Below are positions 22,815-34,873 of a stretch of 64,000 nt of DNA, piece after piece; within the stretch, counting starts at the first letter, position 1; each line of letters opens with the position of its first letter. The stretch comes from Diaporthe sp. PMI_573. Lineage: Eukaryota > Ascomycota > Sordariomycetes > Diaporthales > Diaporthaceae. The stretch spans positions 248,001-312,000 of the forward strand of contig JAJTUP010000010.1 in the NCBI GenBank assembly GCA_021399435.1. The letters are read 5' to 3'. The notes under the pieces are model-generated. The model searched no databases. It was given only the letters and a program-made list of their open reading frames with translations, and had not been told where the DNA came from. The translations under genes and the position numbers were made by a program.

Positions 22815-23445
22815 ATGGCAACTCCAAAGTCCAATATGCTGGATTTGCTGCGAAAGTACCTGAACGTCATGAACGACGAAGGCCCCGACGGCCTCAAGGC
22901 TATCATGACCTCGGACTTCAAACTCACGATTGCCCCTAAATCCCTGGGGCTCCCGCCGCCGAGTGGTCTCGACGCCTACATTGAACTTTTGAAAGGGACA
23001 CAGAAAGCAATGGGCACTACGAGTTTAAAGTTATTCCTGGCTCAGGGTTTCGAGCCGTATGTTATTTCCAAACAAAACCTCACCCTCCTATTTCCCTCAC
23101 ACCTACCCGATTTTCTCTTTGTCTTGCTTTCCAGTTGCCATGTCTCATCCCCAAAAGTAGAAGACAAACATATCAACCCTGATGATAGAGCAGACTCCCC
23201 CAAACTTTGAAGAGAGCAAGAGCTAAAATTCAAGTCACAGTATAATCGACGAAGGGAGTCATCGCATGGTATTGCACTTACAATCGACAGCGGATTCAAA
23301 CTTTGGGCCCGTCGAGAATGAATTCATCGTGATTCTCAAGACGACAGCAGACGGCTGTAAGATTAAAGAGCAGCATGAGTTCATGGACAGTGCTGCATTC
23401 TCTGCGCTGATGGGAAAGATGAACGGTAACCAGGGGCAGAGCTGA
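22815..23445 (+). CDS. SnoaL/NTF2-like domain protein
   Basis: Predicted 148-residue protein with exons 22815-23056 and 23241-23445. The 184-bp intron (GTATGT to CACAG, phase 2) joins LAQGFEP to IIDEGSHRMVLHL. The NTF2-like cone fold is suggested by the N-terminal helix (LDLLRKYLNVMNDEG), the DFKLTIAPKSL strand and the closing pattern ENEFIVILKTTADGCKIKEQ. Such proteins include small cyclases, isomerases and proteins of unknown function in secondary metabolism and stress. The substrate is unknown. The ATG at 22815 has a good context (CCACC) and starts near the first helix; an in-frame ATG upstream adds an unrelated leader. Retaining the intron would truncate the protein. Confidence 0.75.
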
Positions 23446-24227
23446 TGGGCGTAACAGGGCATTCGAAGGGACTTGGTTTATTATTAGCTGCGGCCCCCAT
23501 GCCAAATCACGCAATATTCCAGCGCTATGGTAGCTGTCAGATTATAAGAGGTCTTGGTAGGGGTGCCAATGCGGAAATATTATGTATTACGTGGTATGCA
23601 AGATTGATCCTACGCCAATGCATGGTCCTTGTGCAGGCTCTTTGGCTCACGTGATGGACACACATTTGGTTCGGTATCGCGAAAGAAATATTGAAATGCT
23701 CCTTCGCGTGTTTATGAGAACGAGACAGACTTGGCCCCTCCGTCGAGATAGGAAGAGGGCTATGCCCACACGCCATCTCAGAGCTGCTACATGAATTATC
23801 CCTTTCCAAATTGAGTGGCGAAAAGGCAATCATCGATCAATACTTAAGGTGCTATATGTCAGTGACTCTCTCGTATAAAACAAGGCCGATGACTACCTTA
23901 AGTGAGGTTGTCTAGCATGAACAATAGACGTACGCTCGTACGTGCTTGACGCTCCAGGGTCGACGCACTCCAAGCTCGACAAAGGCAACAGCACAAGGAA
24001 CGGACACATAATTAATCTGAGATGAGAAGATTGAATATTCGACCGCTGTCTCAGTGGATAGTATACACAGCCGCCCAGACGTGGATGTCAGCCAGCCGGA
24101 ATATACACGGGGTTACCGGCAAGTATAGTATACCGGGATCTAGATCCCCAGTTCGTCCTGAAAATGCAACACATTACACAGCCCATTGTATTCCAGCCAC
24201 CATGGATGACGTATGGACTCTCTATCT
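23446..24227. other. intergenic region
   Basis: No gene was recognised between the SnoaL-like gene and MIA40. A small inverted repeat (GTACGCTCGTAC) at about 23931-23942 has no evident role. Confidence 0.5.
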
Positions 24228-25474
24228 TCATTGCTTGCCGTTGGCCCCCGTCGCGTCGAAAGCCTTCTCCGGCACACCGCGCTCCTCGCTGATGGGTCCC
24301 ACCGCGGCAGCGGTCGCGTCACTCTTCTTGTCCTGTGTCTTGCCAACGGATGACGACGAAGGAGCGGCAGCAGCAGCGGGCGCGGACTCTTCGAGAATGA
24401 ACGGCTCCGACTTTGCTTTAGCCGCAGGGGCTGCGGGCTTGTCGGCGGTGTCGGCCGGGGTGGCCGCCATGTTCCGCTCCGTCTTGGGCGCGGAGGCGTC
24501 GGGGGTGGGCATGTCGAGTGCGAGCTGCTCGGCCTCCCGCTCGGCGGCCTCCTCGTCCGCGATCTCGGCGCCGTAGATGTCAGGGTACTTGCGGAAGCAG
24601 TCCTGCATGCCCCTGTTTTGGTTCAACGGTTCTGCAGTCAGCAACAATTCTCTTGCACACGTCTTTTCACGGGGTGTGGTGTGGTAGGGACCACCATTTT
24701 GCTGCTTGCTTGCAGCAGCACAGCAGCACCCCAGGAGACCGTGGTGTTTAAAAAAAAAAAACGTACTGGAACTTGTCTATGCACTCTATGCCCTTTGGCT
24801 CCTGGTCCGAGTAGACGAAGCAGCTGAAGGCGGACTTGAACTCTTCCCCGCAGGGGCCATGCGCCATGCCGCCCAGGCAGGGGCAGTCCCAGTTGATCTC
24901 GCCCGTCTCGGGGTTGAAGGCGCCCTGCTGGCCGGCCTCCTCCTCGAGCTGCTCTGGTGTCTTCTCGGCGTCCTCGGGCGAGGCGAAGGCGGCGGCGGCG
25001 GGCTTGTCGGTGGGTGGGGGTGGTGTCTGTTGTGGTGTCGCGCTGCTGTTCGCTGCCTCGGCCTTCCTGGTGGCCTGGTGGGACTCCCTGGCCTTGAGCT
25101 TCTCGTCTAGTTGTTTCCGCTTCTCCTCGACGATCGCGTCCACGGTCTGGAGGTCTGACTCGGCGAATTGGGGGGGCTCATTGGACAGGTGGGCTGTGGG
25201 TGGGTGGGTGTCAGTAAATGACTACAAAGCTCGGAAGAGGCGGCGCGCGTGAGGAGGAAGGAGACGATCACGTACAAGGCAACTCGTCTGCGAACATGGG
25301 GCTTGTGTTGTACCAGTACAGGGCGCCTACTGCCAGGCCCCATCTTGCCGCCGTGCCCTTCCATGTGTATCTCTTGTCTGCGGGAGCTGTGCTTGCGAAT
25401 CTTCGGCCGGGGGAAGCGATCGTGGAGGGCTGTCGCAACGCGCGAGGCGTCGACCGCACTGCTGCGCGGAACAT
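24228..25474 (-). CDS. MIA40: MIA40, mitochondrial IMS import oxidoreductase
   Basis: Disulfide carrier that oxidises cysteine-rich proteins as they enter the mitochondrial intermembrane space, re-oxidised by ERV1. Exons 25474-25276, 25193-24767 and 24612-24228 give 336 residues. The N-terminus ([14 protein letters not shown], residues 2-15) looks like a mitochondrial presequence and is followed by a membrane anchor ([11 protein letters not shown], 45-55), as in fungal MIA40. A disordered linker leads to the redox-active CPC (C170, C172) and the twin CX9C pairs C181-C191 and C204-C214. The third exon adds a long acidic, Ala-rich tail. The last CX9C pair is assembled across intron 2, which strongly supports the splice. 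The intron begins with a poly-T tract. Confidence 0.95.
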
Positions 25475-25948
25475 TGTGGGAGGTCTTGGTGGGAGCGGGA
25501 ATGGGCGCCAAGAGTGAGGAGGATGAGAAGGGGCAGGCGACGAGGTGGTGGCAGATCAGAGCAGAGCTTCACGACTTTGAGGTTGAAGGAGAGAGGCCGT
25601 CATTAATTGGTAATCCGCCCGGGAGGAAAGCTCGACGGGCCCAAAAATTCTGGAAGATCGGCGGTACGCAGAGTTACGTACCTGACAGGGGTCCGTGGAG
25701 TTCGGGTAGCCCACCCGAATATGTAGTCTGGTTGGCCTGCCCATGCCCCTCTTCCCAGGACTCCCCCATGTTGGGTTGTCTGCCTTACAAGTCCTCCCTC
25801 GATATCTGGAGCTTTCTCGTATTTGCCATCTAAGACTCGCCTTTAACTGCCGCCGTGGTGGCCATTCTGGCAACATCTCATTCCTAGGCCATTCATTCAT
25901 TGCACCTCGAACCAGGGACAGCTTCAAAATCCCGAATCAAACGCTACG
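25475..25948. other. divergent promoter, MIA40 / F-box
   Basis: Upstream region of MIA40 (minus) and of the second F-box gene (plus). No independent gene was recognised. Confidence 0.5.
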
Positions 25949-27595
25949 ATGGAGTCTCTCACCCCCGCCGGCTTGCGAACCACTCCAGCTGAGCCCAGCT
26001 CGACAACAGCAAAATGCCCAAGTCTTCCAACGGAACTATGGCGCATTATCTTCTCTGTTGGCGAGTTCGACGAACACGGCGGCTTCTGGAGCACGTATGA
26101 TCACGCCACCATGGCCAGCATCTGCCGTTCCTGCACCGTGTTCTGCGACCTGATCCGCCCGAGGCTCTATTGCAACTTCAACTCCCATGTGCTCACCGAC
26201 AAGTGGCATTGGATCAGTGTTGCCAAGTTCGCACGGACAGTCTGTACGAATCCCCGCCTGGCCTCCATGGTCCGGAGAGTAGATATCCGGGGGGTATGCG
26301 ATATGAAGCACATGTGGGCACCGTCCACCCCTGTGTCGATGGACAATCCTGACCACCCAATGGCTCGAGTCCTCATCCGAAGGGCCACCGAGCTAGGTAT
26401 CGGTCTCAAATACTACCAAATTTATTCAAAAAAGCTTAGCGAAGAGGTCCACGCCGGGTTTACGGGATTTGACCTCGTCTCACTTGTCCTCGCCCAGCTG
26501 CCCCTGATGCACACGCTCCACCTCTACTGGTTCGACATACCATCTGAACAATCCATATTACTACCCCGTGGGGGCTGGCCCTGGTCTCGCTCCCGTAAGT
26601 GACCCTCGTGGCTTCCATATTCCGCTGTCTCGTCTCAGGGACACTGTCACATATCCAATGCCGAAGCGCTATGCAAACTAATTAATTCCAACTCGTGCGC
26701 CTGCCATCTTCAAGATACAAATGACTGACGAGCTGTTCCAGTTCGAAGCATGTTCCTGCGACTTTGCGGCTCCTCCGACCCCATCGTACAGCACAGACTT
26801 GGATACCCGGCAGAGATTACACTTGGCTACTCCTTCGGCTCAGTCCTGCCGCTCCTCTGGGGCGGAAGAGGGCCGACAAGATTGTCGATCGTCAACAGCA
26901 ACGGCCCACGTATTATCCTGTCGCTCGACAACATGCGTGAGTTAATCCTCGACAGCTGTCAATTCCGTCCGGGAAACCTTCTCAACCTCCTCCGCCACTG
27001 CAGACACCTTTGCAAGTTTGTCTTCAGGGGCGCGGGGCATACCCGCCCGCTACCATCGCACGAGTTCATGGAGGCCCTCGAGCCGGCCCACGCCAGCCTT
27101 GAAGTCCTCGGTATAGACCTCCAGTCTTTCGAGTCTGACAACGGAGCCAGGATCTCATCCCTGAAACACTTCACTGCACTCAAGACTTTGTACATCGATC
27201 TGAACTGCGTCTGGGACTGGGAGGCAGCGACCAACAAGGATTCCCCACCGGGTCCGGATAAGCTCTTCACAACTCTGCTACCTGACTCGATCGAGGACGT
27301 CGCTTTATTCTCCGGGGATACGAATGATGAGTTTCTCGGGTTCCGGGTCGAGGCTCACGTCAGGGGACTGCAGCTGGAGAGACAAGAGAAGGGGGCATTC
27401 CCGCATTTGAAACGGTTACGTGGCAAAGGGTTTTCGCCACTGAATCTCGGGCTCTTTGACGACCATGAAACTGAGTGCCGCATGGCCACATTGAATGAAG
27501 CAACAAGACAGCTGGGCGACGACGGAGTGGAAGTCGTCTTTGATGAACAAGGCAAGTCGGACCTTGACTTTGGAGATATTATTTCGCATTACTAG
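25949..27595 (+). CDS. F-box-like protein
   Basis: Predicted 499-residue protein in two exons, 25949-26594 and 26742-27595, with a 147-bp phase-1 intron. An F-box-like start (CPSLPTELWRIIFSVGEFDE, about residues 24-43, then MASICRSCTVFCDLIRPRLY) is followed by long leucine-rich segments. These include LSLDNMRELILDSCQF and LKHFTALKTLYIDLNCVWDW. This layout is common in fungal F-box/LRR-like families that expand by lineage. No substrate can be named. The first exon alone ends at a stop 8 bases into the intron, so the downstream half depends on splicing. A 22-bp minisatellite begins about 130 bases past the stop codon. Confidence 0.75.
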
Positions 27596-28524
27596 AAGAT
27601 CTACACGCAAAGTTTCCAACACTTGGGCGGATTAAAAGAGGGAGCAGACAAGCCGATGGATGGATTCTCGGGGGAAAGGATTGGTGAAGCAATGTTAGTT
27701 GGTGCTGGCATCAACAGGATCGCAGTGTGCATCAACAGGACCACAAGTGTGCATCAACAGGACCACAAGTGTGCATCAACAGGACCACAAGTGTGCAACA
27801 ATAGGACCACAAGTGTGCATCAATAGGACTACAAGTGTGTATCAATAAAGGCAACTGTGCTTTCAAACCATAATAGTACAGGAGCTTGCTCCGTCATGCC
27901 GTGTATCAAGCAAGACTTTGAATATTATTAGGCCACGATTATGCGGCCAGACCATGGGAGCCTCTGGAGTGGTCACTATTACCAGTCAAACAAATGACTC
28001 GCTGATAAATGGAATTCCGTATTGACTTCTTGCATAGGATAATCCGAGATGATATTACCCGTCTGTAGCCCGTCGTGCGTCCCGAGCTCAGCTCCACTGC
28101 CCATCAAACCCTGTGCGAAGATTATAGACCCCTCAAAGCTAGCTTTTGGCTTCTCAGAACAGAAGTGTAGCTTCAAGCGCAGGTACTCCGGCAAACAGGT
28201 TCGGTAGAACAGAGGAGCAATACTATACTAGCTCTAGCTTGTTACGAAGTAGCCATGTGCATGCTTGCTAGGCTGACAAATAAACACGACGAAGAAGTGT
28301 GTAAGGAGGAATGATTTAAATTCTGGACTGTGTATCAATCTATCTTTCAATGCTAATCGTGTTGGATAGCTGTGTGCCATATCATCTCCGGTAGCCTTTC
28401 CTACAAGGCCTGCGCATGCCAGGGATCCCCATCAACTTGGGTAGCATCAATATGTGACTTGAAGATTTCGAATGGATCTCGATCGCCCGGACAATATCTC
28501 AGCTATTTCCTCTTCGAGGTGCCG
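27596..28524. other. intergenic region with minisatellite
   Basis: Non-coding spacer after the second F-box gene. It contains the 22-bp tandem array at 27725 and no recognisable gene. Confidence 0.55.
27725..27855. repeat. 22-bp minisatellite, about six copies
   Basis: Five full tandem 22-bp units start at 27725, 27747, 27769, 27791 and 27813. A degenerate sixth follows at 27835 and a partial unit precedes at about 27707. The common core is GTGCATCAACAGGACCACAA. The first three units are identical and the later ones drift, which indicates expansion from the left. Confidence 0.95.
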
Positions 28525-29296
28525 TTAGGGAGGCGCAGCTTCATCTTCTCCACCCATTTCTTTGACAGGCACCTGAGAGGGATAGCCGCCGTCAGAAGGT
28601 TGTGCAGCAGCTAACACGGCATTAAACGATATCATGTCTACTGTGTCCGCTAGAAGCTTAACCTGATCACTGTGGTTTATCATTTGGGTACTCCAGCGGA
28701 GAGTCCCTTGTTGAAGCACAGACCGGGGGGTGGGGGTCAAAAGGTCAAAAATGGCTTGTGAACATTCCTTATTCTGGTACTGAACAATTATCAATGGGCC
28801 TTGGTAGATGGACCATGTAAATCTACTCCAGCGTATATGCGAGTTAGACGGACGAACCATCTTCCTCAACACACCTTACGGTAAGAGACCGGGCATTTAC
28901 GAATCGTTGATCGAAATTACACAAGTCCCCACAGGAGCCCCTACAATTTGGTTAGAGACAACCGCCGCTTTGGCAGGACTTGATTTTGACAATCTATCCT
29001 GTAATTCAACCAACACCGCGTCTATATCTAAAGAAATGACCATCGAAGGCGTCGACTTTGATATCACCAGGAAGGTCACGAATGCCACAGGCCATGTTCA
29101 GAGTTTAAACAATATGTCAAATTACTGTGATCTGAAGATGATATCTTCCACCACCAACTTTCCCCATGCAATGCCTCCATTTTCAAAATCAGTAGAAGAT
29201 AGAACCTGGATCTTTGGCCCCAACCCCCGGCGCGCGGAATCGCCGCAGCAACCAGTGCTTTACCAAAAGCACTCTTCTTCTCACTTACTATATTGA
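28525..29296. other. ambiguous overlapping open frames, both strands
   Basis: The plus strand has an open frame from 28808 to 29296 (162 codons). The minus strand has frames 28872-28525 and 29088-28897 that could be two exons separated by a short intron. Neither side has a recognisable domain, so at most one is real. The minus frames read in the same direction as the neighbouring 469-residue protein and contain regular hydrophobic/charged alternation (DIDAVLVELQDRL). No function is proposed. Confidence 0.3.
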
Positions 29297-29313
29297 AAGA
29301 GGAGCCTTCGAAA

Positions 29314-29346
<33 letters not shown>

Positions 29347-30769
29347 TCCTCCTCCACTTCCCCCTCCACTTCCCCCTCCCCCTCCCCCTCCCCCTGGCTT
29401 CCTCAGTGACGGGGAGCCCGGGGTCCGCGACCGAAGTCCATATTTAGGACCCTTACGTCGCGCACGCACAGGCGATGGTGTGGTGAGATCCGAATCGGGA
29501 GGGTTGGGGGGCACGATAGCCATGTCGCCGGGGGCCGCAGGGTAATCCGCAGGGTCGATCCTGCGGCCCATCATGTAGTTCAGCTGATCCCCAGGATGGA
29601 GACGCATAAACCCATTCCTCGCATATGCACTTGATATAGCCCTCAGCCTGGCATCAATTCCTATTTCATCCCCGGTCATCGGGTCTTGCCAATCCCCGTT
29701 GTATGGTGATTCAAGCATACCAGCCTCCAGCATGACGCTCAGTGGGCGGTTGATGTTGTATTCTATCCATATGAACTGTCAGCCTTACTCAAGGGACCTG
29801 CAAAATGACGTCTACAGAATATAATTCTGGATATGACTTACGCTCCGGCAACGAACCACCAGTCATCAGCCTGAAGAACAATTCAAAACCCTGATCGATA
29901 ATGCGCTGTCCCTGAAACTGGAACGCGGCTTGTGTCAGAATACCAGAAGAATACAACGTAGTGTTACGGGGGAATGAAATGGTAACACCAGTTGGGAAGG
30001 GGGGGGGTTGTAAATGAAAGGGGCCGACACGAACACGATTCTGAATCCATATCGTGGATATGTACACAATGTCAGTTTGCTCACTGAGTCCGAGTCTCGC
30101 CCAAGCTGCCGCAAAGTGTTCCCGGACGTTTTCGACAGGGACAAGATTTCCGTTCTGGTCCCGGCTTCGGTCTTCTTCAAGGACCCCGAAGATATCCTGG
30201 AAAAATGCACGGTGCCCTTGCATGTCTGTCAGCGCAAACCTGTTCCCCCACTCGCCCAAATATAGATCCTCCCACTCCTCCCTCGTGCTCCTGTCCATGA
30301 GCCAGGACGAGATAAACCCAACGAATTCCTCCTCCTGCCCCGCCTGCGTCAGGAACATCTCCCCAAAGTACGCGAACCGTCCTGCCCTGGTCGCGTCGGT
30401 GCGGACCTGCAGCGACATGCGCAGGGTAGCCCTGGTCCTGTCCCGCTGGAGCATTATATCCGATGTGCCTCGTGCCTCCGCGACGACCATACAGCTAGGA
30501 TGCCTCAGATAATTTGGTCTGGCCCATGTGGTGGGCATGTCCCTGTCCGCAGGGACATATGGGCCATTCACCGGCCGGGCGGGCGGTGATTCGGGGTCCA
30601 CGGGAATGCCTACATGGTCTTGCGGACCACCCCGGCATCCGGGCGGACAGTGGCAGTCCTTGTAGTCGTTCCTGAGTCTCCGAAGTTGATCCCTGAGACG
30701 CCGTTCGCGAAGAAAGAGGGACCAGCGGTCATTGCCCAGTCTTGGTCTGTCGGGTTGGGCGGCGGCCAT
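29281..30769 (-). CDS. orphan protein with poly-Gly/poly-Asp tail
   Basis: Unrecognised 469-residue protein. Exons 30769-29842 and 29762-29281 join over a 79-bp phase-1 intron, which continues SLPE into QYNINRPLSVMLEAG. The N-terminal part is basic with an Arg-rich helix (FLRERRLRDQLRRLRNDY) and a small Cys cluster (CHCPPGC). The middle has conserved-looking blocks (FVGFISSWLMDRSTREEWED, TDIVYISTIWIQNRV). The C-terminus is a glycine run, eleven aspartates encoded by a pure GAC array, and a final FRRLLFQYSK. No signal peptide or membrane segment was seen. Coding status rests on length, the clean splice and codon pattern. It is the left neighbour of the UstYa-type gene, so it is a candidate lineage-specific member of that locus, without proposed activity. 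Confidence 0.6.
29314..29346. repeat. GTC/GAC trinucleotide microsatellite
   Basis: Eleven perfect GTC units on the plus strand encode eleven Asp residues on the minus strand, near the C-terminus of the orphan protein. The purity predicts length polymorphism. Confidence 0.95.
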
Positions 30770-31659
30770 GGTCCGATGAATGCGGATTGCGATCGACGAA
30801 GTTGTGAAAGCAACGCCAGCTGAGGGACTTGTGGAAGGACTTCCTGCGGTGTCGAATTATTGCTCACGAGAATCGAGAATTAGTCGTCCACTAGAGAGCT
30901 GTGGAAGAGATCAGTGAAAACGTTCTGCCGCATTCATTGGATCCCACTGCTCTCCCACATAAATACTGGCCGTGATGACCCTGCTAATTAGAGCAGGGAA
31001 TAAAATTCAAAAAGGAGATTTAAAACCGGTGCACATGGTGCTTGAATGAAGCCCAAGTGGCGTCAAGCTGCTGGACCCTTTTGTGGCCCCGTACCGCCGC
31101 ATGCGGCATGGCAATGAACAAAGCAGAGCGACACCCAACATACCTGCTAATTAAGCTGAAGGTCAACTGATGAATCTCAAAGATCTAATTCTCAATTTCT
31201 GGGTCTTTCTTATCAGCGGAGGCTGTCAAGGCTGCATATTCACAAGAAATGCACTCGGGATTCAAACGCGTACCACCACTTCCTCGATCCCGAATTCCGA
31301 AATGACAAGCCTAGCCCTGTATGTATATCACAGTCATACTCAAGAACTGGGGCTAACAAAGTTTGGGACTGATTAAATTAATTCAATTACACAGGCCGAA
31401 ACTGACCCACTGCTGGATTTTCTCGACTCGCGCCGTTCAACGCGCTCTGAGTGATTGCATGCAGTTATTACTTCTTGTCATCCAATTGTCTCCTAGCTGT
31501 GCGCTTATACAATAATTAAAATCATGGAGTATTTTCCCCTATGTATTCTGGTCTGGGTTGCTTCATGTAGTCGTCTGGCAATGACTCCGGGACTGGTTCC
31601 TGTGTGTGCACGGCAGTGTAAGCCATTCGCTCCCAGACTAGTTCGCACAGTGGTCATTC
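30770..31659. other. intergenic region left of the UstYa-type gene
   Basis: Upstream region of the orphan protein and downstream region of the UstYa-type gene. A short palindrome (CCGCATGCGG) is present at about 31098. No gene was recognised. Confidence 0.5.
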
Positions 31660-32727
31660 CTAAGTCAACAATGCCCTTACCTGGTGCTCAACAGCCCATC
31701 TGCTGATGTCTTCAAAGTTCTTGCATTTATGCTTCGTGTTGAAATCTGGGAATGCGGTGGGGCTCTCCTGATCGAACCAGACTTGACCGAGAACCCCGGT
31801 GTCGGGGTTACACATCAAAGTCTGACGGACGGTGTCTAGACAATGCGCTGCAGTAGACACTCAGTATACCCCTTACACTATGGTTGAGGACCGACGTACA
31901 GATGTGTTTCTCGAGAATCAAATCGTCGTTGACGAATGCGCCAGCGCCGAGCTTCTTGTAGTACTCGTAATTGTAATACAAGCCCTGGCGAACAAGGTTC
32001 TGTGGGACTGTTAGTCTTCTGGATTTGTCAAGCTCGCTTACCCGATACGTACCAGACAGTGCAAATGATGCATGCCTTCGACATTGACGAAGAAGCCACC
32101 TCCATATTTGTCCGCCCGTTGCACATGAGCATCCGTCAACCCGCTGTCCAGACCCTCCTCTCTGGAGATAACACCAGCGCGAGCTGCAGGGCAAAAGATA
32201 TCAGCCATCGATGCGAAATAGTTGTGGAGGGAATCAGATCATACAATTGACCCCCAGTGCATCCCAGGCGTCGTCGACTGCAGGGGATGCCCTCTGCCTG
32301 TAGATAGTCTCCTCCAGGAACGAGCCATTGTACTGGACGAAGTCATATTTGATTTCCACTTCTTTGAGGACAGGAGCTGTTATGCCCAGGTTAGATCTAC
32401 GGATCCACAACAGCTTGAGTGCTTCAAAAGCTTGAACTCACAGTACTGCGTCGTGTAGGAGGAACAAACTGCATCAAGGTTCCGCTTGCCGTAGTAGAAG
32501 CCAAAACAACCGCTGGCGATGTTGCATACTAGGGCCAAGAGAACTGCAACAACGATGTATTTCCACGAGGATGCTGCGGAACGAGGTTTGGGGCAGTCAT
32601 CAGAAGGCAGGGAGCCCTCGACATCGGTCTCGGAGCAGTTGCTGTACCTGTGCTTCGCCAAGGGTTGCGATTCGTTTGGAGAGTCCTCATGCATCACGGG
32701 CACATATTCTTGACTCTTCCGATCCAT
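31660..32727 (-). CDS. UstYa-type (DUF3328) oxidase
   Basis: Member of the UstYa family, copper-dependent-like oxidases that modify or cyclise peptides and other metabolites in fungal secondary pathways. Five exons (32727-32442, 32376-32245, 32183-32053, 31999-31900, 31847-31660) give 278 residues; each splice keeps frame. A single transmembrane anchor (YIVVAVLLALVCNIASGCFGF, about 57-77) is followed by the lumenal domain. Both signature HxxHC motifs are intact: H178-C182 in GMHHLHCLNLVRQGL and H215-C219 in HISHCLDTVRQTLMC. Each spans or touches an intron, which strongly supports the model. DAWDAL near residue 131 is also typical. The start MDRKSQ is preferred; an upstream in-frame ATG adds 15 residues. 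The last codons after EHQ read into an intron-like sequence, so one more 3' exon may exist. It lies beside a secreted Tyr-rich peptide, a regulator and a transporter. Confidence 0.88.
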
Positions 32728-34567
32728 GACGAAGACGGCGGGGGTGAAGATTTGGGCAGGTGTCAGGAGCAAGTGCAGATGACCGTCTTTGCGATGTCAT
32801 CAAGGGAGGGATTGATCCTGAGAGTAGGCGAAAGAGGTCAGCCAGCTAGGTTCTTAGTCGTGAAACCTCGGAGCGACTCGGAGCGAGATAAAATGCCACT
32901 TGACGAAGGAGGAGAAGGACCATGCCGAGTGCTGCCGAGGCTGGATTCGGCCGTTCGAAAGCGTGCAAGATACGGTCAGATGCCTCTGTAATCGCAGGTC
33001 CTCTAGTAAATACGAGAAGCAATCCGTTCCCCACAGCCGCATGCCAAGGCCCGCGGTCTCAGTCATGATGGAACAAAGGGATGGGAAGCGGCAATTGCAT
33101 CATGTCTTGTAGCTAGCGAGCTCCGACCAATGGCAAGCTTGGTTTCTCATCGAGCTCGACAAGCTTTAAGCGCGCTCCTAGGCTCTCGATGGCACCAGGG
33201 CACGGCCCTTGAACGATGGTGAGCATGCGCGATTATGGTGAGATCGGCTTCCTCTCTGTTGACCTTGACAATGCCGATGTTCTGTGCACCATCTCCATGA
33301 TAAATGCACTGGTAATGATGCGCGCATATCCTTCTCGAACCGGCGATTGTAATGTTTGCATCCTCAACCCTCGTGACACGTGAAATGTCAATCTTCAGAA
33401 TCAATCCCTGAACCATTTCGTATTGGACTTCGTATTGCACTTCGTAAAGCATTGCTAGTCGCTAGTTGGAGTCACACGACGAGATCTTGGAAGATAGCTG
33501 GTATTTTCAACAAGCGGAGAGGAGCAGCCGAACAAGCATCTGCTCAGTTCGTCCGCCCAAACTTTATGTAATTGGCACTATGCTCGCCAATTAGTCCACT
33601 AGGGCCCAGTTGTGGTTGCACGACTATTGCTCGCGTTCGCCTATATCTGCCAGTGGTATCTTCCTCCTACTGCAAGCCCTCGGAAGTTCTACATCTTTCA
33701 CGGTATAGTATGGCTGGAGTATTTTGGTTCGTGGGGTTGATGGCGCCCCAATGCCCGGAAACGTGTTAGAGCTACCCAGGATACACTAAGGAGTGAAAGT
33801 GCCAATTAGTAATAGATCGAACTGCAAAGGACCCTAGCCAGGAATGGTTGTTAGTTGAGCCCGTAGAGATAGCGCAGAGTTAAGGCTTTTGGCAACGACG
33901 GGTAAACGCCTCAACAACACAAAGACAATGTGACTGGACTGACGGGAGATCTAGTCAACAAGGTTCACCTCCTAAACTGTGAACTATGGGCAAGCTAGAC
34001 TCGACGTAGGTGGAAGACTTCTTAGCATTGACATTATTTACCTGTATTCTCAGTATTGGGGCACTCATGGCAGGCAACTATATTCAGCTCTGACCTTTCA
34101 CTAAGCGAGAGTAAGCGAGAGGGACATGCCGTACATCATTAGAAAGCGACCTGTACAGCTCGCTAAAGTGAAGCAATTGTATCATTGGTGTACCGAATGA
34201 GCCATCACTGCCATCCCGACGGGGATCATTGATGCTCCCCATGTGATATCGTATCACAAACTTCGGCTCGAAGTGGACAAAGAAAGGTTCAGAACCCTGC
34301 CACATGACGCGATGACCAGGAAACAGATAGGTCCCGAACGGTGTCCAAACATCCACCTCGTGTTAGGTCTAGATTGTTGAGTACCAGAGCGATGGGCGAG
34401 CTTTGTCCGAGTGGTGAGGAGGTTGGAAGGAGCTGTCTGTGGGATCTGAGACCTATATAAGACGACTTCAGCCGTGCCCATCTTCCATCCAGCCCATGGC
34501 CTCAGAAGAACAATCCAGCTGTCTCATACCTTGACACAACAATCAGCCAAGAATCAACTACTTCGCC
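32728..34567. other. intergenic region with two weak minus-strand frames
   Basis: No certain gene. Two minus-strand frames, 33452-33147 (101 codons, starting with a YEVQYEVQY duplication) and 34356-34084 (90 codons, containing RVMWQGSEPFFVHF), have protein-like composition but no family match I recognise. The right end is the promoter of the Gly-Tyr peptide gene. Confidence 0.4.
34454..34460 (+). promoter_or_regulatory. TATA-like element of Gly-Tyr peptide gene
   Basis: TATATAA lies about 110 bases before the ATG at 34568, in a normal position for a TATA box. Confidence 0.5.
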
Positions 34568-34832
34568 ATGAAGCTCTCCACCTTACTTCTCTCCATCCTG
34601 CCTCTGACCCTTGCGGCCCCCATTACGGAGCCTGAGGCCGCAGCCGATATCGAGGCTCGTGGAGGGTACGGCAAATATGGTGACGAGAGTGGTGGCTACG
34701 GAAACTAGTGAGTTCCACCTCTTGTCTTTGATATCCAACCCAGAGTCTCCTACTCTTTGCTTCGAGAGCTCGTCTGCTGATACACATAATCATAGCGGGA
34801 GTTATGGAGCTCCTGCCCCAGCGCCAGCACCC

Positions 34833-34873
<41 letters not shown>

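Noticed and set aside
27725..27855. CRISPR-like array
   Set aside because: The units are directly adjacent without unique spacers and the genome is fungal; it is a minisatellite.
31520..31640. A possible extra 3' exon for the UstYa-type gene (codons reading WERMAYTAVHTQEPVPE)
   Set aside because: The only suitable acceptor (CTAG) does not keep this frame with the CAG|GTAAGG donor after EHQ, so the simpler end at 31660 was kept.
33147..33452. Minus-strand frame with YEVQYEVQY duplication as a gene
   Set aside because: No recognisable family, no signal peptide and no clear promoter; mentioned only within the intergenic entry.
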